Source: Rhodoblastus sphagnicola (GTDB lineage: Bacteria > Pseudomonadota > Alphaproteobacteria > Rhizobiales > Beijerinckiaceae). From it: a stretch of DNA of 64,000 bases. A model generated the notes under the pieces. It searched no databases. It was not told the DNA's origin and saw only the letters and a program-made list of their open reading frames with translations. This document shows positions 1 through 8,692 of this stretch, piece after piece. The stretch lies in NCBI RefSeq assembly GCF_002937075.1, contig NZ_NHSJ01000073.1, positions 62,001 through 126,000 of the forward strand. Reading direction: 5' to 3'. The position numbers were made by a program, and so were the translations under genes. Positions within the stretch are counted from its first letter, which is position 1. Each line of letters starts with the position of its first letter.

Positions 1-3000
1 TTTTTGCGCGTAATCTTCGAGGAAGGCGAGGCGCAGGGCGAGATAGAGCTGGTCGCGCGCGCCTTCGCTCAGCGCGGTCAGGGGCAGGGCGGCGCCGTCG
101 CGCCGCAGCGCCAGCAGATGCAGCTTGTCGTCCTCGGCGAAATCCTGCTTGAGGCCCTCGTAGCGGCCGGAGGTCAGGGTGGCGTAAATGGCGCCGGCGC
201 GGGCGAGCAAGGGGTCCTGCCGGCGCTGGCGATGGCGTTCGAGCCCGGCGCCGACCATGAGCGAGGCGATTTTCAGCACCGCCCAGCGCCGCGCCTCCCG
301 CGCCATCTCCGCCTTGGCGGCCTCGCGGTCGAATCCCGCCTGTTCCGCGCCGGTGCTGTCGTCATGGGCCTGCAATTGCTTGCTGGCGTCGTGTTGCGCC
401 AGCAAAGCCGCGTCGCGCAATTTGTCGCGGTCTTCGCGCGCGCGCGAAATTTCGGACAGGCGCAGCCGCGCCGCATCGGCGTCGAAATCGCGCGCTTGCG
501 CCGCGAGATCGGCCTCGTCCATCCCCTCCGCGACCGGCGCCAACCGCGCCAGTTCGGCTTCGATGGCGTCCGTCTGGGCGCGGCGCAGCAGCAGGCGCTC
601 GCAAAGCGCGGCGGGATCGCCATCAAAACCCGCCGCCGCGCAGAAATCGGCGAGACCCGCATCGGCGTCGGCGTTCGCCTGCGCGGCGGCGGCGAGGGCT
701 CTTTCCGCCTTGACCAGCAGTTCTTGCGCATGGTTGCGCGCGCTTGCCCGCTCACGCTCCGCGACAAGGCGCTTGTGCAGGACGCGCGCCACCTCGACCG
801 CCGGGCGCGCCGGCAGGCCGCGCCCGCAAAGAGCGAGCAGCGCGTCAAGTTTCTGCTCGAATGCGCCGAGGTTTTCGTTGATCGTCGCCACGCGGCGGGA
901 TTCGATCTCTTCTTTCTTCAATGTGCCGGGCAGGTCGCGCCACAGCGCGATCCGCGCCTGCGCCTCGTCGAGCGTGGCGTCGGCGTCGAGCCGCAATTGC
1001 GCCAGCGCCGCCACAAAATCGGCGCGCCACAGCGAATCCTTGTCCGCCAGCTCCGCAAGCGTGGCCTTCAGGGGGGCGATGCGTTCGGGCGCGCTGGCGA
1101 TTTTGGCGGAAAGCTCGCGCGCGTCGGCTTCCGCGCGCGCCAGTTCTTTCAAGCGCGCGGCGATGCGGCGCGCGAGCGCCCCGGCGTCGAGTTGCAGCGG
1201 GGCGAGGCCCGTTTCCGCCGCCAATTGCTCCAGACCCGGCGCGACCGCGCCCAAGCGGCCTTCGACGGAGGACAGCAGCGCCTGCCTCTGCTTGAGCGCT
1301 TCGCGCGCCGCCAAAAGGTTGTCGGCCTCGGCGCGCCATCGCGCCATCGCGCGCGGCGCCGCCGGGACCACGCCGCTGGCGCTCCAACTCTGCGTCCAGC
1401 GCGCATCGAAGCGCGCCGCCTGTTCCGCGAGGTTTTTCGCGGAGTCTTCCGCCTCGGCCAGGTCCACGCGGGCGGCCTCGCGGGTTTCGCGCGCGGCCTC
1501 CATCTCCACCACCCGGGTGGCGTTGTCGAACAGGGCGTCGGCGGCGGAATCCGCCTGGGCCTGCGCCGCGACGAATTGTTCCGACGCCGCCGCCCAGAAA
1601 GTCTGGTCGCTTCGCGCGGAAAGCAAGTCGGCCCAAAGCGCATCGCGCCGCGCCCGCAGCTCCGCGAGTTGCGCCCGGCTCACCAGAGGACCGGCCGTTT
1701 CGAGCGCCTTCGCGGAAACCTCCGCCGCCTTCAGTCGCGCGCGCGCCTCGTCCCGCCGGCGGCGGGCCTCGCTTTGTTGCGTGGCCAAGGCGTCGAATTC
1801 CTGCCCCGCCAGTTCGATGGCGGAAGCGTCGGGGCTCGGTGCGGCGGCGAAACGGTCGAGGTCGGGCAGGGCGGGGCTGAGCCGGGCGCGGCGCTCGTCA
1901 AGCTTGCGCGCCTCGTCGGCGCAGGCGAGGGAAAGTTCGGCGCGGCTTTCCTCGTCCTTTTCGACATTGCCGAACGCGGCGAGTTTTTCCGCCAGCGCCC
2001 GCGTGTCGGGCGGCGCGACGCCCTGTCGCGCGCGCAGGTTCGCCAGCGCTTTTTCCTCGCGCTCCAGCGCCGCCAGCGGCTCGATTTTCCGCGCCAGCAA
2101 GTCGCGTCCAGCGGCGATCAGCCGCTCCGCCCGCGCCAGCACGGCGGCGTCGGGCAGGGCGGCGCGCAGCTCCGCGCCATCGTTCAGGCCACAGGTGAGC
2201 GCCCGCAGGCGCAATTCGTCATTCGCCTCCCGCAGCGCCTCTTCGCGCCGGGGCAGGTCGTCGAGCGCCTTTCCGATCGCGCCGAGTTCGAGTTGCAGCG
2301 ATTCAATCGTCTCGCCATTGGCGATGACGTCCGCATCGACACAAAACTTATCGGCTTCCTCGCGCGCCTCGTCGCGGGCCTGCGCGGCGCGCGCGGCGCC
2401 CTCGCGCGCTTCTCGCCGCGCGCCGAGCAGGATTTCGAGCTTCGCCGCCCAGTCCGGCGCATAGGCGGACAAATCGTCGAAAGCGGCGAAGGACGCGCGC
2501 AGCCGCTCCAGGTTTTTCAGGATCGGCGCCGCGCGCAGCAGGCGATTCAGCCGGATCGACTCGGCCTCGTCGGCGCGCTCCCGCGCCTTGATGTCGGCGA
2601 GTGTGGCCTCGGCCTCCTCGATCTGGCGGCGCAGGCTTTTCAGGACCGTTTCGGAAAGCCGTGTGTCCTTTTCCGCCTTGCTGGCGTCGTCGAAACGCGC
2701 CTGCGCCTGATAGAATGTGCGATGGCTCGCCTTGCGCTCGCCGAAAATCTCGTCGGCTTCGCCCTCGATGCCTTTGCGCAGATCGATCAGCCCGCGCAGA
2801 CCGGAGGCGGCGGCGAACAGGCTGGCTCCGATCTCGCCCTCGGCGCGCAACATTTCGTCGCCGCCCCTGCGCAAGTTGTCCGCGTCGAGGCCGAAGGCGC
2901 GATGAAAAATGTCGCGGCTGGCGGCGCCGAGGAAGGGGGCGAGGCCATCGTCGGGCAAGGCGGCGCCGGAAGCGTCGAGCAGGGTCGCCTTGACTCCGCG

Positions 3001-3255
3001 CCGGCGAAAAAATTGCAGCATCTGGCCGTTGCGCGCCTCGACCGTCGCGCCGATACGCAGGTCCGCGGGGCGCAGGAAGGTTTTTTCCGCGCGCGAGGGC
3101 ACGCCATAAAACAGGTCGCCGATGGCGGCGAGCGCGCTGGATTTGCCAGCCTCGTTGGGACCGTGGACGATATGCAGCCGCGCCGCGCGGTCGAACTGCA
3201 ATTTTGCGCCGGCGAAAGGCCCGTAGGCTTCGAGCGCGAGGTCCAGCAGCCTCAT
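1..3255 (-). CDS. YhaN-like AAA/SMC-type ATPase (3' end outside window)
   Basis: A long ATPase with a Walker A motif GPNEAGKSS at residues 32-40 and a very long Ala/Glu/Arg-rich coiled-coil middle. An ABC-type signature region (LSEGARDQLYLALRLA) lies just before the window edge. The reading frame is open to base 1, so about 1085 codons are visible and the Walker B part is missing. This is the architecture of YhaN/SbcC/Rad50-like proteins, which pair with a SbcD-like nuclease to process DNA ends. The ATG at 3255 overlaps the stop of the upstream metallophosphatase by 4 bases (ATGA), so the two are translationally coupled. There is no zinc-hook CxxC in the visible part, which favours YhaN over SbcC. 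The DNA-repair role is inferred from the family. Confidence 0.85.
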   Translation of the reverse strand, partial: MRLLDLALEAYGPFAGAKLQFDRAARLHIVHGPNEAGKSSALAAIGDLFYGVPSRAEKTFLRPADLRIGATVEARNGQMLQFFRRRGVKATLLDASGAALPDDGLAPFLGAASRDIFHRAFGLDADNLRRGGDEMLRAEGEIGASLFAAASGLRGLIDLRKGIEGEADEIFGERKASHRTFYQAQARFDDASKAEKDTRLSETVLKSLRRQIEEAEATLADIKARERADEAESIRLNRLLRAAPILKNLERLRASFAAFDDLSAYAPDWAAKLEILLGARREAREGAARAAQARDEAREEADKFCVDADVIANGETIESLQLELGAIGKALDDLPRREEALREANDELRLRALTCGLNDGAELRAALPDAAVLARAERLIAAGRDLLARKIEPLAALEREEKALANLRARQGVAPPDTRALAEKLAAFGNVEKDEESRAELSLACADEARKLDERRARLSPALPDLDRFAAAPSPDASAIELAGQEFDALATQQSEARRRRDEARARLKAAEVSAKALETAGPLVSRAQLAELRARRDALWADLLSARSDQTFWAAASEQFVAAQAQADSAADALFDNATRVVEMEAARETREAARVDLAEAEDSAKNLAEQAARFDARWTQSWSASGVVPAAPRAMARWRAEADNLLAAREALKQRQALLSSVEGRLGAVAPGLEQLAAETGLAPLQLDAGALARRIAARLKELARAEADARELSAKIASAPERIAPLKATLAELADKDSLWRADFVAALAQLRLDADATLDEAQARIALWRDLPGTLKKEEIESRRVATINENLGAFEQKLDALLALCGRGLPARPAVEVARVLHKRLVAERERASARNHAQELLVKAERALAAAAQANADADAGLADFCAAAGFDGDPAALCERLLLRRAQTDAIEAELARLAPVAEGMDEADLAAQARDFDADAARLRLSEISRAREDRDKLRDAALLAQHDASKQLQAHDDSTGAEQAGFDREAAKAEMAREARRWAVLKIASLMVGAGLERHRQRRQDPLLARAGAIYATLTSGRYEGLKQDFAEDDKLHLLALRRDGAALPLTALSEGARDQLYLALRLAFLEDYAQK

Positions 3256-4475
3256 GGCGTCGATCTCTCCGCGCGCGCCAGCGCCAGATCGCGCGCTTCG
3301 GCGAGCAGCGCCGCAAAAGCGTCGGAGGGAAGCTCGCACTTCGGCGGCATCTTGTTTTCTATGGCCGAGACCGCCGCCCGCGCCTCTTCCGCGAAGGCCG
3401 GATCGGCCAAGACTTCGTCGAGCAAGGCGGCGAAATCGAGTTCGCTGTCGCGCTTGGCGGGCGCGTGAGGGGCGCGGGTCTCGATCAGCAGTTTTTCCAG
3501 CTCGATGGTCTCACCGGCATGGTGCAGGGCGTTCTCGACCTCGACGCGCCAGCCCGAGGGATCTGCGGCAAGGTGCAAGTGCAGCGGGCTGTCGCCATGC
3601 ACGCGCAGCCGCGCCGCCAGGAAACGGCCGGCGGCCCCCTCGATTTCCTGCATGGCGCGCGCGGAAATTTCGCGCAACAACTCGCCCGGCGTCTCGAACG
3701 GCGCGGCGTCCACGCAAATCTCGGCGAAACGGGCGCGATCGACGATCAGCCGGCGCAAATCCCGGATAACCCCGTCCTCGACATCGACGAGAACCGCGCC
3801 CTTTTCGCCACATTCCCGGATCGAGCGGCCCTGGAGATTGCCGGGATAGACAATGAAGGGGTCGCGGGCCACCACCTCATGGGCGTGGACATGGCCGAGC
3901 GCCCAATAATCGTAGTTTTTTACGCGCAAATCGTTCAGCGTGCACGGGGCGTAATTGGCGTGGCCCGGCCGACCGTCGAGCGAGCTGTGCAACACGCCAA
4001 TGTTCAGCCAACCGTCTCTAGGCTCCGGATAATCCGTGACGAAATTGCCGCTTTCGGCGCGATCGGCGAAACCGCGGCCATGCAGCGCCACGCGCAGGTC
4101 GGCGATCTCGAACGTCTTCGCCTTCCGCGACGGAAACTCAAACGCCAGATCCGGCAGCGACAGGCTCTTGGTCACCACGCTTTCGGCGTCGTGATTGCCC
4201 TTGAGCAGATAGACCCGCGCGCCCTCGCGGGTGAGGCGCGCGATCTGGCGGTTGAAGAACAGCGCGGCGGAGGCGTCGCGCCAATCGCCGTCGAAAATGT
4301 CGCCGGCGAAAACAGCGAAGGCGATGTTTTCTTCCAGCGCGCGGGTGATCAAATCCTCGAACGCCTCGCGGCTGGCGGCGCCAAATCGCTCGGCCATGCG
4401 GGGGTCGCGCAGGCTCAGGCCCTGGAACGGACTGCCCAGATGCAGGTCGGCGGCGTGGAGAAAGGTGAAACGCAT
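3252..4475 (-). CDS. YhaO/SbcD-like metallophosphoesterase
   Basis: A 407-residue calcineurin-like phosphoesterase related to the SbcD/Mre11/YhaO nuclease subunits. All metal-binding motifs are visible: DLH at residues 10-12, FAGDIFDGD, LKGNHDAE and ALGHVHAHE. Its length matches YhaO. It is the first gene of a two-gene operon with the SMC-like ATPase, and such pairs form ATP-driven DNA nuclease complexes. The start at 4475 (MRFTFLHAADLHLG) is fixed by the family N-terminus. The next gene upstream is divergent, with 143 bases between starts containing a 13-base tandem repeat. Confidence 0.88.
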   Translation of the reverse strand: MRFTFLHAADLHLGSPFQGLSLRDPRMAERFGAASREAFEDLITRALEENIAFAVFAGDIFDGDWRDASAALFFNRQIARLTREGARVYLLKGNHDAESVVTKSLSLPDLAFEFPSRKAKTFEIADLRVALHGRGFADRAESGNFVTDYPEPRDGWLNIGVLHSSLDGRPGHANYAPCTLNDLRVKNYDYWALGHVHAHEVVARDPFIVYPGNLQGRSIRECGEKGAVLVDVEDGVIRDLRRLIVDRARFAEICVDAAPFETPGELLREISARAMQEIEGAAGRFLAARLRVHGDSPLHLHLAADPSGWRVEVENALHHAGETIELEKLLIETRAPHAPAKRDSELDFAALLDEVLADPAFAEEARAAVSAIENKMPPKCELPSDAFAALLAEARDLALARAERSTP

Positions 4476-4530
4476 AAAATACCACAGGTGATTCGGTGCC
4501 TCATCTTAAGGGGCGGCGGGCGTTGACAGA

Positions 4531-4570
4531 AGCTTGGGCTTGCAGCTTGGGCTTGCAAGCCTGGGCTTGT
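4531..4570. repeat. 13-base tandem repeat, about three copies
   Basis: Two perfect adjacent copies of AGCTTGGGCTTGC (4531-4543 and 4544-4556) are followed by a degenerate third copy (4557-4570). They lie between the divergent metallophosphatase and nitrilase-like genes, 49 bases upstream of the latter's start. Confidence 0.8.
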
Positions 4571-4618
4571 CTTGCGGCGCGAAAATTGCAATTGGGATTA
4601 CATATTGAAGGAGGGCGA

Positions 4619-5440
4619 ATGAAAGTCGCGCTGATCCAGATGAACTCGCTCGCCGACAAGGCCGCCAATCTCGCGCAGGCGCGGCGGCTGATCGAGGAGG
4701 CCTGCGCCAGGGAGCGGCCGGACTGGATCGGTCTGCCGGAAGTGTTCGATTTCCTGGGCGGAACGCGCGAGGAAAAATTCGCCGCATCGGAAATTCTGCG
4801 CGAGGGGCCAGCCTATGCGCTCGCCGCCGAACTGGCGGAAAAACATGGCGTGTTCATCCATGCCGGCTCGTTGCTTGAGAAGAACGCCGGGGGCGACAGC
4901 CTCTCCAACACGACCGTCGTGTTTGACCGCAAGGGCAAGGAGATCGCTGTTTACCGCAAGATCCACATGTTCGACGTGGTGACGCCGGACGGCGCCGCCT
5001 ATCGGGAAAGCGCGCTGTTCACGCCGGGGACCGAGCTTGCGACCTATTCCGCCGAGGGCTTCACCTTCGGCTGCGCCATCTGCTACGATTTGCGCTTTCC
5101 CGCTCTGTTTCAAGCCCTTTCCGCGCGCGGCGTCGATGTGATCGCGCTGCCGGCCGCCTTCACGCTGCTGACCGGCAAGGACCATTGGGACGTGCTGTGC
5201 CGCGCCCGCGCCATCGAGACGCAAAGCTATTTTCTCGCCCCCGCGCAGATCGGCGCCCACAGGATCAAGGACGAGACGCGCCACACGTTTGGGCATTCGC
5301 TGGTGTGCGATCCCTGGGGCCATGTCGTCGCCAAGGCGTCGGACGCGCCGGGTTTCGTCACCGCGCGACTCGACCGCGCGCTGATCGAAAAAACCCGCGC
5401 CGCCAATCCGGTGGCGTCGCAAAGAAAGCCGTTTGCTTGA
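4619..5440 (+). CDS. Carbon-nitrogen hydrolase (Nit/omega-amidase type)
   Basis: A 273-residue nitrilase-superfamily hydrolase. The Glu-Lys-Cys catalytic triad is visible in LPEVFDF (Glu near residue 42), VYRKIHMFDV and CAICYDLRFP. The sequence is closest in character to Nit1/Nit2 proteins, which hydrolyse deaminated glutathione or omega-amides. The ATG at 4619 is preceded by GGAGGG at 4610-4615; in-frame codons further upstream read through the tandem repeat and are unlikely to be translated. The stop overlaps the TTG start of modB. The exact substrate cannot be told from sequence. Confidence 0.87.
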   Translation: MKVALIQMNSLADKAANLAQARRLIEEACARERPDWIGLPEVFDFLGGTREEKFAASEILREGPAYALAAELAEKHGVFIHAGSLLEKNAGGDSLSNTTVVFDRKGKEIAVYRKIHMFDVVTPDGAAYRESALFTPGTELATYSAEGFTFGCAICYDLRFPALFQALSARGVDVIALPAAFTLLTGKDHWDVLCRARAIETQSYFLAPAQIGAHRIKDETRHTFGHSLVCDPWGHVVAKASDAPGFVTARLDRALIEKTRAANPVASQRKPFA

Positions 5441-6150
5441 GCGATCTTCTCCCCACGCTGACGTCGGAACAACTCACGGCGATTTATCTGAGCCTGCGTG
5501 TCGGCTTCACCGCGACTCTGTTCAGCCTGCCTGTCGCGGTGCTGGTCGCCTTCATTCTGGCGCGCGGCACTTTTCCCGGAAAAACCCTGCTCGACGCCGT
5601 GGTGCATCTGCCGCTCGTCCTGCCGCCGGTGGTGACGGGCCTGATCCTGCTGCTGCTGTTCGGGCGGCGCGGCCCGATCGGCGCCTTCTTGTATGACCAT
5701 TTCGGCATTGTCTTCGCCTTCCGCTGGACCGGCGCCGCCCTGGCCTCGGCCGTGATGGGCTTTCCCTTGATGGTGCGCGCCATCAGGCTGTCGATCGAGG
5801 CGGTGGACGTGCGGCTGGAACAGGCCGCCGCGACGCTCGGGGCGCCGCGGCTCGCGGTGTTTTTCCTCATCACCCTGCCGCTGGCGGCGCCCGGCCTGAT
5901 GGCCGGGGCGGTGCTGGGCTTCGCCAAGGCGCTCGGCGAATTCGGCGCCACCATCACCTTCGTCTCCAACATTCCCGGCGAAACCCGCACCATTCCCGCC
6001 GAAATCTATGTTCTGACCCAGACGCCGGGCGGCGATTACGACGCCATGGTGATGTCGGCGGTGTCGGCGGCGCTGGCCATCGGCGCGCTGGTGATTTCGG
6101 AGTTTCTGGCGCGGCGGATGCGGATTGAATCGCGGGGGCTGTCGTCATGA
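5437..6150 (+). CDS. modB: Molybdate ABC transporter permease ModB
   Basis: A 237-residue inner-membrane permease with about five to six hydrophobic segments. The EAA loop EQAAATLGAPRLAVF and FAKALGEFGATITFVSNIPG are typical of ModB. The start is taken as TTG at 5437, which overlaps the previous stop (TTGA) and gives the usual ModB N-terminus and length; no in-frame ATG exists nearby. It overlaps modC by 4 bases. No periplasmic binding protein (modA) precedes it in this window. Confidence 0.88.
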   Translation: MSDLLPTLTSEQLTAIYLSLRVGFTATLFSLPVAVLVAFILARGTFPGKTLLDAVVHLPLVLPPVVTGLILLLLFGRRGPIGAFLYDHFGIVFAFRWTGAALASAVMGFPLMVRAIRLSIEAVDVRLEQAAATLGAPRLAVFFLITLPLAAPGLMAGAVLGFAKALGEFGATITFVSNIPGETRTIPAEIYVLTQTPGGDYDAMVMSAVSAALAIGALVISEFLARRMRIESRGLSS

Positions 6151-7235
6151 TTGCCGTCGATGTGAAGATTGCGCGCGGGGATTTCTCGCTTGAGATCGCC
6201 TTCGACAGCGCGTCGAAGATCACGGCCTTGTTCGGGCATTCCGGGTCGGGCAAGACGACGCTGATCGAGTTGATCTCGGGGTTGGCGCGGCCGGATTCGG
6301 GCCGCATCGAAGTGGCGGGCCGCGTCCTCGTCGATACGGCGAAAAAGGTGTTCATCCCGGCGCGCAAGCGCGGCATTGGCCTGGTGTTCCAGGACGCGCA
6401 ACTTTTCCCGCATTTCAGCGTCGCGCAAAACCTGCGCTTCGCCGCCTTCTTCGCGCCGAAGGACGCGCGAAAACTGCCGTTCGCGCGCGTCGTGGACACC
6501 CTTGGAATTGGCCATCTGATGAAGCGGCGGCCGGCGCAGCTTTCGGGCGGGGAGCGCCAGCGCGTCGGCGTCGCCCGCGCCCTGATGTCGGCGCCGCGCC
6601 TTTTGCTGATGGACGAGCCTTTCGCCTCGATCGACGTGAGCCGGCGCACCAAGGCGATGGAACTGGTCGAACGGGCGCGCGATGAATTCGACACGCCGGT
6701 GGTGCTGGTCTCGCACCAGATCGAGGAGGTGATGCGTCTCGCCGGAACCGTGGTGATGATCGAGCGCGGCCGGGTCGTGGAAGTCGGCGCGCCCGAAGAC
6801 ATTTTCGCCACGGCGCGCGAGGACACGCCGGCCGACCGTTTCGGCGTGGGCGCGAGCCTCGCCTGTGGCGCGGCGGATTTCGACGCGCGGTATCGCCTGA
6901 CCAGACTGCACCATCCCGCCGGGGACATTTTCATTCCCGACCGTATCCCGCCGGCGCGGGAGACGCGGGTGTTCATCAAATCCGTCGATGTGACGCTGGC
7001 GCGCCGCCCGCCGCCGGACACGTCGATCCGCACGATTCTGCGCGGCAAAGTCGCAAGCATTGCGACGGGCAAGGGGCCGCTGGCCATGGCCAGCATCGAA
7101 CTCGACGGCGGCGAGAAGCTCTTTTGCGCGCTCACGCGCATGGCGGTCGATGACTTGGGGCTCGTCCCCGGCGCCGAGGTTTTCTGCCTCGTCAAGGCGG
7201 TGGCGCTCGACGAACGGCAGGTCGAGACGGTTTGA
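6147..7235 (+). CDS. modC: Molybdate ABC transporter ATP-binding protein ModC
   Basis: A 362-residue ABC ATPase. Walker A GHSGSGKTT lies near residues 30-38, followed by the Q-loop FQDAQLFPHF, signature LSGGERQRV, Walker B LLLMDEPF and H-loop LVSHQ. A C-terminal TOBE/MOP-like domain (about residues 285-355) is typical of ModC and binds oxyanion for regulation. It couples ATP hydrolysis to molybdate or tungstate import with ModB. The start ATG overlaps the modB stop (ATGA). Confidence 0.9.
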   Translation: MIAVDVKIARGDFSLEIAFDSASKITALFGHSGSGKTTLIELISGLARPDSGRIEVAGRVLVDTAKKVFIPARKRGIGLVFQDAQLFPHFSVAQNLRFAAFFAPKDARKLPFARVVDTLGIGHLMKRRPAQLSGGERQRVGVARALMSAPRLLLMDEPFASIDVSRRTKAMELVERARDEFDTPVVLVSHQIEEVMRLAGTVVMIERGRVVEVGAPEDIFATAREDTPADRFGVGASLACGAADFDARYRLTRLHHPAGDIFIPDRIPPARETRVFIKSVDVTLARRPPPDTSIRTILRGKVASIATGKGPLAMASIELDGGEKLFCALTRMAVDDLGLVPGAEVFCLVKAVALDERQVETV

Positions 7236-7265
7236 CTTTTGCGCGCGAGCGCCTAGACCGCGCCG

Positions 7266-8072
7266 ATGGACGCCGAAAAATTCCTCGCGCGCATCGGCCG
7301 GAAACCGCTGGTCATGGGCATTCTCAACGTCACGCCGGATTCCTTTTCCGACGGCGGGCTTTTTTCCCACGTCGAAGCGGCCCTGGCGCATGCGCGACAC
7401 ATGGTCGAAGCGGGCGCCGACATCATCGACATGGGCGCGGAATCGACCCGCCCCGGTTTTGCGCCTGTCACGGTGGAGGAGGAATGGGCGCGGCTCGAAG
7501 CGCCGCTGACCGTCCTGCTGCGCGAAAAAATCGCGCCGGTTTCGGTGGACACCACCAAGGCGGAGGTTGCGCGCCGCGCCGTGGCGCTCGGCGCGGCGGT
7601 CATCAACGATGTGTCCGGCCTGCACGGCGATCCCGCGCTGGCGGATGTCGCGGCCGAGAGCGGCGCGGCTCTGGTGGTGATGCACCATTGCGCCGAGGTC
7701 GATCCCGCGCGCGACATTGTCGAGGACATGCGCGCCTTTTTCACCCGCGCGCTCGCCCGCGCGCGGCAGGCCGGGGTCGAGCGCGAAAAAATCATCCTCG
7801 ATCCCGGCGTCGGCTTCGGCAAGACTTTTGAGCAGAATCTGATCGCGGCGACGAGCGCGGCGGCCTTGAAAATGGCTTTTGGCTTGCCGGTTCTGGTCGG
7901 CCTGTCGCGCAAGCGTTTCATCGGCGCCCTCACCGGCATGCCGGTCGAGGGGCGTCTCGCCGGGACGCTTGCCGCCGATCTCGCCGCCTTGCGCGCGGGC
8001 GCCGACATTTTCCGCGTCCATGACGTCGCCGAACACGCGCAGGCCTTCAAGGTGTGGAGCGCTCTTGTCTGA
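7266..8072 (+). CDS. folP: Dihydropteroate synthase
   Basis: A 268-residue TIM-barrel enzyme that condenses 6-hydroxymethyl-dihydropterin pyrophosphate with p-aminobenzoate in folate synthesis. The two family signatures are visible: MGILNVTPDSFSDGG near residue 18 and DMGAESTRPG near residue 57. GLSRKRFIG, which binds pterin and sulfonamide, lies in the C-terminal third. It follows modC by 30 bases and overlaps folK. There is no folB between folP and folK, unlike many alphaproteobacteria. Confidence 0.95.
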   Translation: MDAEKFLARIGRKPLVMGILNVTPDSFSDGGLFSHVEAALAHARHMVEAGADIIDMGAESTRPGFAPVTVEEEWARLEAPLTVLLREKIAPVSVDTTKAEVARRAVALGAAVINDVSGLHGDPALADVAAESGAALVVMHHCAEVDPARDIVEDMRAFFTRALARARQAGVEREKIILDPGVGFGKTFEQNLIAATSAAALKMAFGLPVLVGLSRKRFIGALTGMPVEGRLAGTLAADLAALRAGADIFRVHDVAEHAQAFKVWSALV

Positions 8073-8553
8073 ACCTTATCTCGTCGCGCTCGGTTTCGGC
8101 GCCAATCTCGGCGACGCGCAAGCCAACATCCGCCGCGCCGTCGAGTTTTTACGCAAGCGCGGCGTGGATTTCGTCGCTTTGTCCTCGCTCTATGCGACAA
8201 AACCCTGGGGCGTCGAGGACCAGCCCGATTTTGTCAACGCCTGCGCCCTGGCGCGCACGGATCTGGCGCCGCGCGACCTGCTCGCGCTCACGCAAACCGC
8301 CGAACGCGCGCTTGGCCGCACGCCGGGATTGCGCTGGGGGCCAAGGATGATCGACATCGACATCCTCTTCTACCAGGGTCTCGACTGGCGTGACGACAAG
8401 CTGGTGCTGCCGCATCCGGAAATCACCCGGCGCGCCTTTGTTTTGCACCCTCTGGCTGAAATCGCGCCAGACATGATCGTATTCGGGGCGCCTATTCACC
8501 AGCTTTCCCGAAAGTTTGGTTCCGACGAGGTAAAAATACTGACGCCTTTTTAA
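8065..8553 (+). CDS. folK: 2-amino-4-hydroxy-6-hydroxymethyldihydropteridine pyrophosphokinase
   Basis: A 162-residue HPPK supplying the substrate of FolP. Family motifs are LGFGANLGD at the N-terminus, WGPRMIDIDILFY with the Mg-binding aspartates, and LPHPEITRRAFVLHPL. No ATG fits. TTG at 8065 overlaps the end of folP and gives the N-terminus LSEPYLVALGFGANLGD, which matches the family start. The gene ends a five-gene plus-strand series beginning at the nitrilase-like gene. Confidence 0.92.
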   Translation: MSEPYLVALGFGANLGDAQANIRRAVEFLRKRGVDFVALSSLYATKPWGVEDQPDFVNACALARTDLAPRDLLALTQTAERALGRTPGLRWGPRMIDIDILFYQGLDWRDDKLVLPHPEITRRAFVLHPLAEIAPDMIVFGAPIHQLSRKFGSDEVKILTPF

Positions 8554-8692
8554 CCGTCTTCTCAACCTGTAGTTGGGTTCACCTTTCGTACTCTTCAAAC
8601 AAAATCTTTTGGATACAGGACTTTAATTTATTTCGATGACATTGCATTCACGAACGTAGGTTGCAATTCAAGAACAACAATTAGGTACGGCA
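8554..8692. promoter_or_regulatory. AT-richer gap ahead of the signalling pair
   Basis: The 139 bases are clearly more AT-rich than the surroundings and probably carry the promoter of the REC/kinase pair. I could not fix a convincing -35/-10 pair. A short imperfect stem around AACC..GGTT follows the folK stop. It has no poly-T tail, so a terminator is not supported. Confidence 0.35.

Noticed and set aside
4-3468. Very long plus-strand open frame opposite the SMC-like ATPase
   Set aside because: It has Arg/Gly/Ala-biased composition without domains, and the minus-strand frame has Walker A and coupling to the nuclease. It is a GC-rich antisense shadow.
6036-8036. Minus-strand frame over modB/modC/folP
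   Set aside because: His/Arg-rich shadow of three recognised genes.
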